Notes: generated by a model from the sequence alone, not told the origin. A stretch of 27,350 bases of DNA from an uncultured Ruminococcus sp. (GCA_900544395.1 UQVC01000032.1:1-27350), one strand, 5' to 3'. Counted from the first letter of the stretch, positions 15,991 through 23,884 are shown. Made by a program: numbers and translations.

Positions 15991-16688
15991 ATGGGTTGGA
16001 AATGGATGGGGAAAGCTCTGACCATTTTCTATGTTTTTTTGTTGCTGCAGATTCAGCCATTTGTAGAGATCACGCAAGAGAAGGGAGCGCAAAGTGTCAG
16101 TGCAGATATTGTATCAGAAGAAGAAATCAGACCGAAGATCGCATTGACATTTGATGACGGTCCCAGCGCGGCCTATACGGGGAAACTTCTGGAAGGGCTG
16201 CGAAAACGGGGAGTGCATGCTACTTTTTTTCTGATCGGAGAAAATATTGAAAAAGAAGAAAATGCTCTGCTGGTACAGCAGATGGCAAGGGACGGGCATC
16301 TGATCGGCAATCACACGTACCATCATGTCCAGCTGACAAAGATCGGGGAAGAGGAAGCAATCAAAGAATTGCAGGAGACGAATGAACTGATACAGAAGAT
16401 CACAGGAAACCCGGTGGAATATGTCAGACCGCCATTTGGAGAATTGCCGGAAGGATTGTCCGGGAAATTTCCATGATCCCGGTGATGTGGACAATAGATC
16501 CTCTGGACTGGTCTGTGAAAGATACCAATAAAATTGTCAGCAGGGTAGTGACGCAGGCAAAAGAAAATGATATGATTTTGTTGCATGACTGTTATAGCAC
16601 CTCTGTGGAGGCAGCGTTTCAGATCATAGACAGCCTGCAGGAAAAAGGATTTGAATTTGTGACGGCAGATCGATTGCTGCTGCCATAG
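15991..16688 (+). pseudogene. Polysaccharide deacetylase (NodB domain), frameshifted
   Basis: Membrane-anchored NodB-type deacetylase related to the PdaA group, which removes acetyl groups from cell-wall glycans. An N-terminal membrane segment (about residues 8-24) precedes motif 1 TFDDGP (53-58), metal motif HTYHH (108-112) and motif 3 RPPFGE (146-151). The frame then runs into a TGA at 16474-16476. The rest of the domain continues in the -1 frame from about 16464, with DPLDW (motif 4) and LLHD (motif 5), ending at 16688. One extra G in the GGG of 16462-16464 would restore a full protein of about 230 residues. The upstream frame could begin at 15937, but ATG 15991, with AAAAAGGA before it, fits the signal anchor better. 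It is either a recent pseudogene or a sequencing error in a G run. Confidence 0.8.
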
Positions 16689-16712
16689 ACAATAGATGAG
16701 GAGAGATACAAG

Positions 16713-17426
16713 ATGAATGAATATTCCAGAACAGAACTTTTAATCGGAGAAGAGGGGATGAAAAAGCTGAAGCAGGCAGCGGTCATGGTGTTTGGTGTGG
16801 GCGGCGTTGGATCTCACTGTATCGAAGCACTTGCCAGAAGCGGTGTCGGGAAGCTGCTCCTGATCGACAATGACAAGGTTTCCCTGACGAATATCAACCG
16901 GCAGTCGATCGCATATCACAGCACCATTGGACGGATGAAGACCGAGGTGATGCGGGAACGGATCTGGGACATCAATCCGGAGATTGTTGTAAAGACTTAT
17001 GAGATGTTTGTGCTGCCGGATAACGTGGAGGAATTGTTTGAAGAAGCTCCGGATTATATCATTGATGCGATTGATACGGTGACGGCAAAACTGGCGATTG
17101 TGGAGCTGGCACAAAAGAGGGGGATCCCTCTGATCAGCAGCATGGGAACCGGCAACAAACTGCATCCGGAGCTTTTTGAGATTACGGACTTGTCAAAAAC
17201 CACGATGTGCCCGCTTTGCAAAGTGATGCGAAGAGAACTCAAAGCAAGAGGAATCCGGCATCTGAAAGTGCTGTATTCACCGGAAAAGCCAATCGATACA
17301 TCAGGGTCTGAGACCGGGGAGGACAAAGGGATGCGCCGTGCACTTCCGGGCAGCATTTCTTTTGTGCCGCCGGTGGCAGGGCTTCTGATCGCGGGAGAGG
17401 TCATCCGGGAGATCAGCGGAGTCTGA
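16713..17426 (+). CDS. tcdA: tRNA threonylcarbamoyladenosine dehydratase (ThiF/E1-like)
   Basis: E1-like enzyme of 237 residues that uses ATP to cyclise t6A37 of tRNAs to ct6A. The nucleotide-binding loop GVGGVGS (about 28-34) is followed by the E1 signature DNDKVSLTNINRQ (52-64). The later MGTGNKLHP and MRRELKARGIRHLKVLYS segments are typical of TcdA (formerly CsdL/YgdL) and separate it from MoeB and ThiF. No ThiS or MoaD partner is near, in line with this. A Gly/Ala-rich hydrophobic C-terminus (GSISFVPPVAGLLIAGEVI) is usual for the family. The start has GAGGAGA upstream. It lies 24 bases after the deacetylase remnant and 27 before rarA, so it probably shares their transcript. Confidence 0.92.
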   Translation: MNEYSRTELLIGEEGMKKLKQAAVMVFGVGGVGSHCIEALARSGVGKLLLIDNDKVSLTNINRQSIAYHSTIGRMKTEVMRERIWDINPEIVVKTYEMFVLPDNVEELFEEAPDYIIDAIDTVTAKLAIVELAQKRGIPLISSMGTGNKLHPELFEITDLSKTTMCPLCKVMRRELKARGIRHLKVLYSPEKPIDTSGSETGEDKGMRRALPGSISFVPPVAGLLIAGEVIREISGV

Positions 17427-17453
17427 GATAGAAGAAGCATCGGGAGGAATCAT

Positions 17454-18770
17454 ATGGATTTATTTGATTATATGAGAGAAAAAACACAGGAACAGGAGTC
17501 TCCGCTGGCGTCCAGGATGCGTCCGCAGACTCTGGAAGAAGTAGTGGGGCAGCAGCACATTATTGGAAAAGACAAGCTGCTGTATCGTGCCATCAAGGCA
17601 GATAAGCTGGGATCGATCATTTTTTACGGACCGCCGGGGACCGGAAAGACCACTCTGGCAAAAGTAATCGCACACACTACCAGTGCAGAATTTAAGCAGA
17701 TCAATGCCACGGTCGCAGGAAAAAAGGATATGGAGCAGGTGGTCAATGAAGCCAAAGAATTGCTGGGGATGTATCATAAAAAGACCATCTTGTTTATTGA
17801 TGAGATTCACAGGTTTAATAAAGGACAGCAGGATTATCTGCTTCCGTTTGTGGAGGACGGCACCATTACTCTGATCGGGGCAACCACAGAGAATCCCTAT
17901 TTTGAGGTGAATGGGGCGCTGCTTTCCAGATCCAGTGTATTTGAACTGAAATCATTGGAAAAAGAAGATATCCGCACGCTTTTAACGCGGGCGGTCTATG
18001 ATGAGAAAAAGGGGATGGGAGGCTTTCGCGCAGAGATTGACGAAGACGCGCTGGAGTTTCTGGCAGATGTTTCCGGCGGAGATGCCAGAAGCGCCCTCAA
18101 TGCCATTGAACTGGGAATTTTGACGACAGAACGAAGTGAAGACGGAAAGATCCATATCACATTGGATGTGGCTTCTGAATGCATCCAGAAGCGGGCGGTG
18201 CGTTATGATAAGGGCGGAGACAATCATTACGATACGATTTCTGCATTTATTAAGAGTATGCGGGGTTCGGATCCGGATGCGGCAGTCTATTATCTGGCAA
18301 AAATGCTGTATGCAGGAGAAGATATCAAATTCATTGCCAGAAGGATTATGATCTGTGCGTCCGAAGATGTGGGCAATGCAGACCCCATGGCGCTGACGGT
18401 GGCGGTTTCTGCGGCCCAGGCGGTGGAGAGGATCGGAATGCCGGAGGCACAGATCATCCTGTCACAGGCGGTGCTTTATGTAGCCAGCGCGCCAAAGAGC
18501 AATTCGGCAGTCAATGCCATCTTTGCAGCCAATGAAAATGTAAGACAGTACAGGACAACTGTTCCATCTCATCTGCAGGATGCCCATTACAAAGGATCCA
18601 AAAATCTGGGGCACGGCATTGGCTACAAGTATGCGCATGATTATCCGAACCATTATGTAGAACAGCAGTATCTTCCAGATGAAATTAAAAACGCCAGGTT
18701 CTATGAACCCGGCGATCTTGGCTATGAAAAACAGATTAAAGAACATTTACAAAAGCTTCGTAAGCAGTAA
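17454..18770 (+). CDS. rarA: Replication-associated recombination protein A (RarA/MgsA)
   Basis: AAA+ ATPase of 438 residues, related to clamp loaders and RuvB, that acts at stalled replication forks. The order is the AAA+ domain with Walker A GPPGTGKT (59-66), Walker B FIDEIHRFNKGQQD (from 114) and sensor 1 GATTENP (142-148). The helical lid follows, and then the C-terminal tetramerisation domain with the family stretch YYLAKMLYAGEDIKFIARR and the end motif PNHYVEQQYLPDEI. GGGAGGA precedes the ATG. Its last 24 bases overlap the 3' end of the convergent DUF4364 gene; its probable terminator lies inside that gene. Confidence 0.95.
   Translation: MDLFDYMREKTQEQESPLASRMRPQTLEEVVGQQHIIGKDKLLYRAIKADKLGSIIFYGPPGTGKTTLAKVIAHTTSAEFKQINATVAGKKDMEQVVNEAKELLGMYHKKTILFIDEIHRFNKGQQDYLLPFVEDGTITLIGATTENPYFEVNGALLSRSSVFELKSLEKEDIRTLLTRAVYDEKKGMGGFRAEIDEDALEFLADVSGGDARSALNAIELGILTTERSEDGKIHITLDVASECIQKRAVRYDKGGDNHYDTISAFIKSMRGSDPDAAVYYLAKMLYAGEDIKFIARRIMICASEDVGNADPMALTVAVSAAQAVERIGMPEAQIILSQAVLYVASAPKSNSAVNAIFAANENVRQYRTTVPSHLQDAHYKGSKNLGHGIGYKYAHDYPNHYVEQQYLPDEIKNARFYEPGDLGYEKQIKEHLQKLRKQ
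18687..18714 (-). terminator. Terminator of the DUF4364 operon, inside rarA coding sequence
   Basis: Read on the minus strand, CGCCGGGTTC (18714-18705) pairs with GAACCTGGCG (18701-18692) over 10 positions with one G-U pair and a 3-base loop, followed directly by TTTTT (18691-18687). On the plus strand the G-U becomes an A-C mismatch and no T run follows, so it is directional. It starts 33 bases past the DUF4364 stop codon. Confidence 0.75.
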
Positions 18771-19259
18771 GGTGTAGATATCCTGACTCTTAGAAGCCCA
18801 GTTTCCGGCAATGGCTTCAGCCTCTGATTCAGTAGGAACAGTGAGTTTCAGATCGATCAGACTGAAGCCATTTTCTACAATTTGACAGCAAACCTCATAT
18901 TCGTGGTTGGTGTTCAGATAATAGTCGGACTTTACGGCAACTTCTTCTTTCAGATCATATTTCTTTTCTTTTAAGAATTCATCAATATCCCGTTGAATGG
19001 CAGGAGAAATCTTGTTGCGGAAATACTGGATCGTGTCCAGTCCGTTGTCTGTCAGGTGATACAGTGTACGGTTATGCGTGGTCTCTGCCCGCAGAAGGTC
19101 TGAATTTTCCATCTCGGCGAGGGTTTCCTGAAGCTTGAAATAAGTGGTGTATTCTTTTTCCAGGATAAACTCGGAAATCTGCGAAGTTGTCAATGGAAAA
19201 TCCACTTTCTCCAACATGTACAATACGATCAGTTTATACAGTGTGTAAGTTTCAGACAT
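18747..19259 (-). CDS. DUF4364 family protein (winged-helix-like)
   Basis: Protein of 170 residues matching the DUF4364 family of Clostridia. The N-terminal about 75 residues look like a winged helix: LTTSQISEFILEKEYTTYFKLQETLAEMENSDLL with a following strand pair (LYHLTDNG). The rest is a mixed alpha/beta region with an acidic stretch. No function is established that I can name; a DNA-binding regulator is a reasonable guess. Its ATG lies within the end of the radical SAM gene (ATGTCTGA, 8-base overlap), so translation is probably coupled. Its 3' end overlaps rarA by 24 bases in the opposite direction. Confidence 0.85.
   Translation of the reverse strand: MSETYTLYKLIVLYMLEKVDFPLTTSQISEFILEKEYTTYFKLQETLAEMENSDLLRAETTHNRTLYHLTDNGLDTIQYFRNKISPAIQRDIDEFLKEKKYDLKEEVAVKSDYYLNTNHEYEVCCQIVENGFSLIDLKLTVPTESEAEAIAGNWASKSQDIYTLLLTKLL
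18810..18875 (+). terminator. Probable rarA terminator, inside DUF4364 coding sequence
   Basis: AATGGCTTCAG (18810-18820) pairs perfectly with CTGAAGCCATT (18862-18872). Stacked on it, after a CC bulge, TCTGAT (18823-18828) pairs with ATCAGA (18856-18861). A short T run (18871-18874) closes the stem. It lies 40 bases past the rarA stop. The T run is short and the loop large, so it is weaker than the minus-strand terminator opposite. Confidence 0.5.
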
Positions 19260-20178
19260 AATACTCCTTTCCCTGCCAGATATCCTGCTCTTTCAGGTGG
19301 CTGTGAAGCTGATTTAATACGGTTCGTTTTTGGCTGGTCCAAAGAGGCGCGATCAGCAGTTCCTTTGGACCGTCTCCGGTCAGTCGATGAATGGTGACCT
19401 CCGGATTCAGGTGGGAGATACAGGAGCCAAGAAATCGGATGTACTCCTGCATGTCCGGGGTATAAAAAGGCTGTGCTTCGTAGTCTGCTGCAAGATCGGT
19501 ATGTTTGAGGATATGCAAAAGCTGCAGTTTGATCCCCTGGATATCCATGTGATTCAGATAGCGGATCGTGTCTAACATATCCTGTGTGGTCTCTCCCGGA
19601 AGATATAAGATCGTATGGACGATCACGGAAATACCGATGGACCTTAGATTCTTTACGGCCTCCTCAAATACCGGCAGATCATATCCCCGGCGGATGTAGG
19701 CGCTGGTCTTTGGATGAATGGTCTGAAGACCAAGCTCCACCCAGACTGGTTTGATCTGATTGATCTCAGAAAGAAGTGCCAGGACATCCGGTCCCAGACA
19801 ATCCGGCCTTGTGGCAATGGAAAGAATCTTCACCTCCGGATCGGCAATGGCTTCCAGATAAAGAGACCGAAGCCTCTCCACAGGGGCATAGGTGTTCGTA
19901 AATGCCTGAAAATAGGCAATGTAGGAGTGAACCGGACGCTTGGAGGAAATATCTTGTTTTCCCTGACGAATCTGATCTGTAATGGAAAGGCGGGAAGAGC
20001 CGGCAAAATCGCCGGATCCTTCGGCGCTGCAGAAAATGCAGCCGCCATGTCCCACATGCCCGTCCCGGTTGGGACAGGTCATACCGCCGTTTAAGGCGAT
20101 TTTGTATACTTTTTCACCGAACATCTGTCTGAGGTCATAGTCCAGAGAATGATATCGTTTTTCTCCCCAGCGTCTCAT
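19252..20178 (-). CDS. Radical SAM protein, TIGR01212/YtqA-like family
   Basis: Radical S-adenosylmethionine protein of 308 residues. The cluster motif is Cys35-X11-Cys47-X2-Cys50 (TCPNRDGHVGHGGCIFC), the hallmark of the TIGR01212 family, instead of the usual CX3CX2C. The Elp3-like barrel continues with SYIAYFQAFTNTYAP, the SIATRPDCLGPDVL strand, VWVELGLQT and a C-terminal EVTIHRLTGDGPKELLIAP. The substrate of this family is not settled as far as I know; similarity to Elp3/MiaB-like barrels suggests RNA modification, but that is a guess. Its ATG overlaps the malic enzyme stop by one base (TGATG), with AAAGGA 9 bases upstream. Confidence 0.9.
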   Translation of the reverse strand: MRRWGEKRYHSLDYDLRQMFGEKVYKIALNGGMTCPNRDGHVGHGGCIFCSAEGSGDFAGSSRLSITDQIRQGKQDISSKRPVHSYIAYFQAFTNTYAPVERLRSLYLEAIADPEVKILSIATRPDCLGPDVLALLSEINQIKPVWVELGLQTIHPKTSAYIRRGYDLPVFEEAVKNLRSIGISVIVHTILYLPGETTQDMLDTIRYLNHMDIQGIKLQLLHILKHTDLAADYEAQPFYTPDMQEYIRFLGSCISHLNPEVTIHRLTGDGPKELLIAPLWTSQKRTVLNQLHSHLKEQDIWQGKEYYV

Positions 20179-21326
20179 CAGATCAGTTCCTTTACAGCCC
20201 GGCTGACAGCTTCAGAAACCCGGGAATCAAAGGCTTCCGGAAGAATGTTGTCTTCGTTTAATTCGTTATCCGGAACAAGTCCTGCGATGGCTTTGGCAGT
20301 AGCTAGCTTCATTTCTTCTGTAATCTGAGTGGCACGTCCTTCCAGTGCGCCTTTGAAGATTCCAGGGAAAGCGACTACATTGTTTACCTGGTTCGGGAAA
20401 TCGGAACGTCCGGTTCCAACCACACGTGCTCCGGCTTCTTTTGCAAGATCCGGCATGATCTCCGGTACCGGATTTGCCATGGCGAACAAAATAGCATCCG
20501 AATTCATGGAAGCGACCATCTCTTTTGTGACAATTCCAGGGGCGGAAACACCAACAAAAATATCAGCTTTGCACATTGCATCAGCCAGTGAACCTGTCCG
20601 ATTTTCCAGATTGGTCACTTCGGTCATCTTTTTCTGCATCCAGTTCAGATCCGGGGATGCACTGCTGATGATCCCGTTGATATCGCACATTGTCAAATGT
20701 TTGAAGCCGTATTTCAGAAGCAGTTTTGCAATAGCAATCCCGGCAGAACCGGCGCCGTTGACAACAACTCGGCAGTCTTCTTTGTTTTTGCCGGTTACTT
20801 TCAGGGCATTGATGATCCCGGCCAGAACGACAATGGCTGTTCCGTGCTGGTCATCATGGAAAACAGGAATATCCAGCAGCTCTTTTAAACGCTCTTCAAT
20901 TTCAAAGCAGCGCGGCGCTGAAATGTCTTCCAGATTGATCCCGCCGAAAGCAGGAGCAATGTTGACGATGGTCTGGATGATCTCTTCGGTATCCTGTGTA
21001 TCCAGGCAGATTGGAACGGCATTGACGCCTCCGAATTCTTTGAACAGAACGGCTTTTCCCTCCATCACAGGCATGGCGGCAAGGGCACCGATGTTTCCAA
21101 GGCCGAGTACGGCGCTTCCGTCAGATACTACGGCAATGGTGTTGGATTTGATGGTATATTTGTAAGCGGCTTCCGGATCCTGAGCAATGACTTTGCATGG
21201 CTCTGCCACACCCGGTGTGTAAGCGATCGCCAGATCTTCTCTGGAATTTACGTGTGCTTTTGCTGTGGTTTCCAGTTTTCCGTTCCACTGTTCGTGCATC
21301 TGTAATGCTTTTTCGCTGTTTGTCAT
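20178..21326 (-). CDS. Malic enzyme (NAD(P)-dependent, short bacterial form)
   Basis: Oxidatively decarboxylates malate to pyruvate and CO2 with reduction of NAD(P). At 382 residues it is the short bacterial form lacking the phosphotransacetylase-like extension of MaeB. Visible features are AYTPGVAEPC with the catalytic tyrosine, MEGKAVLFKEFGG with the catalytic lysine, the metal-binding EDISAPRCFEIEE and HDDQHGTA stretches, and the Rossmann loop NGAGSAGIA. ATG 21326 is used because GAGGT lies about 10 bases upstream; the frame extends to 21371, but those residues are not family-like. It is first of three coupled genes. The choice of NAD or NADP cannot be made safely from sequence. Confidence 0.93.
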   Translation of the reverse strand: MTNSEKALQMHEQWNGKLETTAKAHVNSREDLAIAYTPGVAEPCKVIAQDPEAAYKYTIKSNTIAVVSDGSAVLGLGNIGALAAMPVMEGKAVLFKEFGGVNAVPICLDTQDTEEIIQTIVNIAPAFGGINLEDISAPRCFEIEERLKELLDIPVFHDDQHGTAIVVLAGIINALKVTGKNKEDCRVVVNGAGSAGIAIAKLLLKYGFKHLTMCDINGIISSASPDLNWMQKKMTEVTNLENRTGSLADAMCKADIFVGVSAPGIVTKEMVASMNSDAILFAMANPVPEIMPDLAKEAGARVVGTGRSDFPNQVNNVVAFPGIFKGALEGRATQITEEMKLATAKAIAGLVPDNELNEDNILPEAFDSRVSEAVSRAVKELI

Positions 21327-21382
21327 AGTTCTTTTTACCTCGCTGATTTCTATATTTCCTGTGCAGAACACATTCTTTCTTA

Positions 21383-21411
21383 ATCATAACACTGATAGGG
21401 AATGGGTGCAA
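21383..21411 (-). promoter_or_regulatory. Promoter of the malic enzyme operon
   Basis: On the minus strand there is a -35 TTGCAC (21411-21406), a 17-base spacer and a -10 TATGAT (21388-21383) with the extended form TGTTATGAT, about 57 bases upstream of the start codon. Confidence 0.5.
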
Positions 21412-21449
21412 GATTGCAAAAAAAACTTTCTTTTTCAGAAAAAGTGCGT

Positions 21450-21455
21450 TATAAT
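21450..21455 (+). promoter_or_regulatory. Possible -10 element of rho
   Basis: A perfect TATAAT stands 112 bases before the rho start, giving a leader of about 105 bases; no good -35 is visible. No riboswitch-like structure is evident in the leader. Confidence 0.35.
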
Positions 21456-21567
21456 AAAACACAAGCTTTACAAATAGTTCAAATTTAAGTCAGTTCAGAC
21501 AAAGATTCCCGAAAGATTGAATGTAAAATAAATAGATCAAATGTGATTTTGAGAAAGGCAGGTCATT

Positions 21568-22905
21568 ATGACAAGAGAAAAGTATGAATCATTACCTCTC
21601 GCTACATTGCGTGAATTGGCAAAAGCCAGAAAAATGAAAGGTATCTCTGCGTTAAAGAAAGGAGAACTGATCGAAGCAATGCTGACACAGGATGAAAAAG
21701 AAAAGCAGGAAGAGGCAAACGCACAGGCGAAAGAAGAAGTAAAAGAGAAAAAAGAGGGGACAGATATCGAGCAGCTGGACAGCGGTCGTACGGCAAATGG
21801 GATTTTAGAAGTACTGCCGGACGGATATGGATTTATTCGTTGTGAGAACTATCTTCCGGGAGAAAACGATGTGTATGTGTCTCCGTCCCAGATCCGCAGA
21901 TTTAATCTGAAGACAGGAGATATTATTACCGGAAATACGAGGATCAAGACCCAGTCTGAAAAGTTCAGTGCACTGTTGTATGTGTCCACGATCAATGGAG
22001 TGCGTCCGGCAGAGGCGGCAAAACGACACAATTTTGAAGATCTGACCCCGATTTTTCCAAATCAGAGGATTTCTCTGGAGACACCAGGAGCAACCACAGC
22101 CATGCGGATCGTGGATCTGTTGTCTCCGATCGGAAAAGGACAGAGAGGGATGATCGTGTCACCACCGAAAGCCGGTAAGACAACCCTGTTAAAAGAAGTG
22201 GCGCTCTCTGTGCAGAAAAGAGAGCCGGATATGCATCTTTTGATCCTCTTGATCGATGAACGTCCAGAGGAGGTGACCGATATCCGTGAGGCCATCGCAG
22301 GGCCGAATGTGGAAGTGATCTACTCCACATTTGACGAGCTTCCAGAGCATCACAAACGAGTATCGGAGATGGTGATCGAGCGGGCCAAGCGTCTGGTAGA
22401 ACATGGAAAAGATGTTATGATTCTGCTGGACAGTATCACCCGTTTGGCAAGAGCATATAACTTGACAGTGCCGCCTTCAGGACGAACCCTTTCCGGAGGT
22501 CTGGATCCAGCTGCCTTGCATATGCCAAAGCGGATCTTTGGAGCGGCGAGAAATATGCGGGAAGGCGGAAGTCTTACCATTCTGGCAACTGCTCTTGTAG
22601 ATACCGGAAGTAAAATGGATGACGTGATCTATGAAGAGTTCAAAGGAACCGGCAACATGGAACTGGTGCTGGATCGAAAGCTGCAGGAGAAGAGGGTATT
22701 CCCTGCCATCGATATTCCGAAATCTGGAACAAGAAGAGAAGATCTGCTGTTAAATAAGGAAGAGCAAGAAGCAGTGTATATTATCCGCAAGGCGCTCAAT
22801 GGCATGAAAGCCGATGAGTCTGTGGACAATCTGTTGAATATGTTTTCACGAACAAGAACAAATGCAGAATTGGTACAGACTGTCATTCGTCAAAAATTTA
22901 TCTAA
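21568..22905 (+). CDS. rho: Transcription termination factor Rho
   Basis: Hexameric RNA-dependent ATPase/translocase that ends transcription. Of its 445 residues, 1-40 form the Rho N-terminal helical domain (LATLRELAKARKMKGIS). A charged Lys/Glu-rich linker spans about 42-66. The cold-shock-like primary RNA site follows (GILEVLPDGYGFIR and DVYVSPSQIRRFNLKTGD, about 78-117). The ATPase core has Walker A PPKAGKTT (199-206), Walker B LLILLIDERPEE (about 224-235), LDSITRLARAYN, the Q-loop region and the R-loop around FKGTGNMEL. The linker makes it slightly longer than E. coli Rho (419). The ATG follows a GAAAGGCAGG ribosome site. No hairpin terminator is apparent after it. Confidence 0.97.
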   Translation: MTREKYESLPLATLRELAKARKMKGISALKKGELIEAMLTQDEKEKQEEANAQAKEEVKEKKEGTDIEQLDSGRTANGILEVLPDGYGFIRCENYLPGENDVYVSPSQIRRFNLKTGDIITGNTRIKTQSEKFSALLYVSTINGVRPAEAAKRHNFEDLTPIFPNQRISLETPGATTAMRIVDLLSPIGKGQRGMIVSPPKAGKTTLLKEVALSVQKREPDMHLLILLIDERPEEVTDIREAIAGPNVEVIYSTFDELPEHHKRVSEMVIERAKRLVEHGKDVMILLDSITRLARAYNLTVPPSGRTLSGGLDPAALHMPKRIFGAARNMREGGSLTILATALVDTGSKMDDVIYEEFKGTGNMELVLDRKLQEKRVFPAIDIPKSGTRREDLLLNKEEQEAVYIIRKALNGMKADESVDNLLNMFSRTRTNAELVQTVIRQKFI

Positions 22906-22931
22906 AATCCGTCTTGTACGAAAGAAAATAC

Positions 22932-22960
22932 TTGATTCCGAAGCTCAAAACAGATATGAT
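22932..22960 (+). promoter_or_regulatory. Promoter of the formate/nitrite transporter gene
   Basis: -35 TTGATT (22932-22937), a 17-base spacer and -10 TATGAT (22955-22960) lie in the gap after rho, giving a leader of about 80 bases. This suggests the transporter is expressed separately from rho. Confidence 0.5.
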
Positions 22961-22969
22961 GTTCTGGTT

Positions 22970-23005
22970 GGTGTCTTATAAAAGCGCAAGAAAATGCGGG
23001 ACATC
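22970..23005 (+). other. Small potential hairpin in the transporter leader
   Basis: GGTGTC (22970-22975) can pair with GACATC (23000-23005) with one G-T pair, and within it CGCA with TGCG around an AGAAAA loop. It matches no riboswitch family I can name and may be chance. Confidence 0.25.
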
Positions 23006-23046
23006 CAAGAATACTTGAATAGTAAGAAGCTGAGGAGGAAATCAAG

Positions 23047-23829
23047 ATGTTTCGTGAAGAAATTGACATGGTAGGAAGCGCTGCTAAAACGAAAATCCAG
23101 TTTCTGCGTCAGAAAAAGGCGGGGTATTTTCTGTCAGCCATGCTGGCAGGAATGTTTGTTGGATTTGGAGTTCTTCTGGCATTTACAGCCGGCGGGATGT
23201 TAAAAGAAGGCGGCGTGCCAGGTGTAAAATTTATTATGGGAGCATGCTTTGGCGTTGCGTTGAGCCTGGTACTGATGGCAGGAGCAGAACTCTTTACGGG
23301 AAGTAATTTTGTGATGGCTGTCGGTGTGTTCCAGAAAAAAGTAACGATCAAAGATGCGGTGACGGTATGGGTGATCTGCTGGCTGGGAAATCTGGCAGGT
23401 TCTATTCTGCTGGCGGGAATGTATACGCTGACAGGGCTTTGCAGCGGAAGCGTAGAAGCACTTCTGGCAGAGACGACTCTGACGAAAATGACGATCGCTC
23501 CCGGAGAGCTGTTTATGCGGGCAGTCCTTTGTAATATGTTAGTCTGTCTGGCAGTGTGGTGTGGAACAAAGATGAAATCAGAATCCGGAAAACTGATCAT
23601 GGTATTCTGGTGTCTGATCACATTTTTTACAGCCGGTTTTGAGCATAGTGTAGCAAACATGTCCACAATGATGATCGGATTGATGAATCCGGCGCAGTTG
23701 GAGATCGGACTGGGAGGATATATTTACAATCTGGCAGTTGCAACCATCGGAAATATGGCAGGAGGTATCCTGTTTTTGGCAGTTCCGTATTTCCTGATCG
23801 CAAAAGAAAAGGCCACGGAAAAGCAGTAA
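23047..23829 (+). CDS. Formate/nitrite transporter (FNT) family channel
   Basis: Pentameric membrane channel of the FocA/NirC family, 260 residues with six membrane helices. Family features are the GVLLAFTAGGML stretch of helix 1, GAELFTGSNFVMAVG in the broken second helix, WLGNLAGSILLAGM, NMLVCLAVW, and the ITFFTAGFEHSVANM signature that carries the pore histidine. It could carry formate, nitrite, hydrosulfide or a related small anion; the sequence does not decide between them. AGGAGGAAA precedes the ATG at good spacing. It has its own promoter and sits between rho and rpmE, with no pyruvate formate-lyase or nitrite reductase gene near to hint at the substrate. Confidence 0.9.
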   Translation: MFREEIDMVGSAAKTKIQFLRQKKAGYFLSAMLAGMFVGFGVLLAFTAGGMLKEGGVPGVKFIMGACFGVALSLVLMAGAELFTGSNFVMAVGVFQKKVTIKDAVTVWVICWLGNLAGSILLAGMYTLTGLCSGSVEALLAETTLTKMTIAPGELFMRAVLCNMLVCLAVWCGTKMKSESGKLIMVFWCLITFFTAGFEHSVANMSTMMIGLMNPAQLEIGLGGYIYNLAVATIGNMAGGILFLAVPYFLIAKEKATEKQ

Positions 23830-23884
23830 GAAGCGAAAAAATAAAAAAGAAATAAAAAAGATCGCGTTTTCTTATGAAAAAAAC

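Noticed and set aside
15313..16092. 259-codon minus-strand frame opposite the AraC-type gene and the start of the deacetylase
   Set aside because: Rich in Cys, His and Phe with no recognisable family, and it crosses two genes with clear homology on the other strand.
16462..16476. Programmed -1 frameshift joining the two halves of the deacetylase
   Set aside because: The sequence GGG AAA TTT CCA TGA is not a good slippery heptamer (re-pairing would give GAA and ATT), no downstream stimulatory stem is evident, and such a mechanism is not known for this family.
20329..21165. 278-codon open frame on the plus strand opposite the malic enzyme gene
   Set aside because: It lies wholly opposite a well-recognised gene, its translation has the low-complexity Ser/Thr/Pro/Ala look of an antisense frame, and no ribosome site precedes it.
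22906..22931. Intrinsic terminator after rho
   Set aside because: No stem with a following T run could be found between the rho stop and the next promoter.
23830..23884. Terminator after the formate/nitrite transporter gene
   Set aside because: The region is A-rich with only a weak AAGA/TCTT-type pairing and no convincing GC stem.
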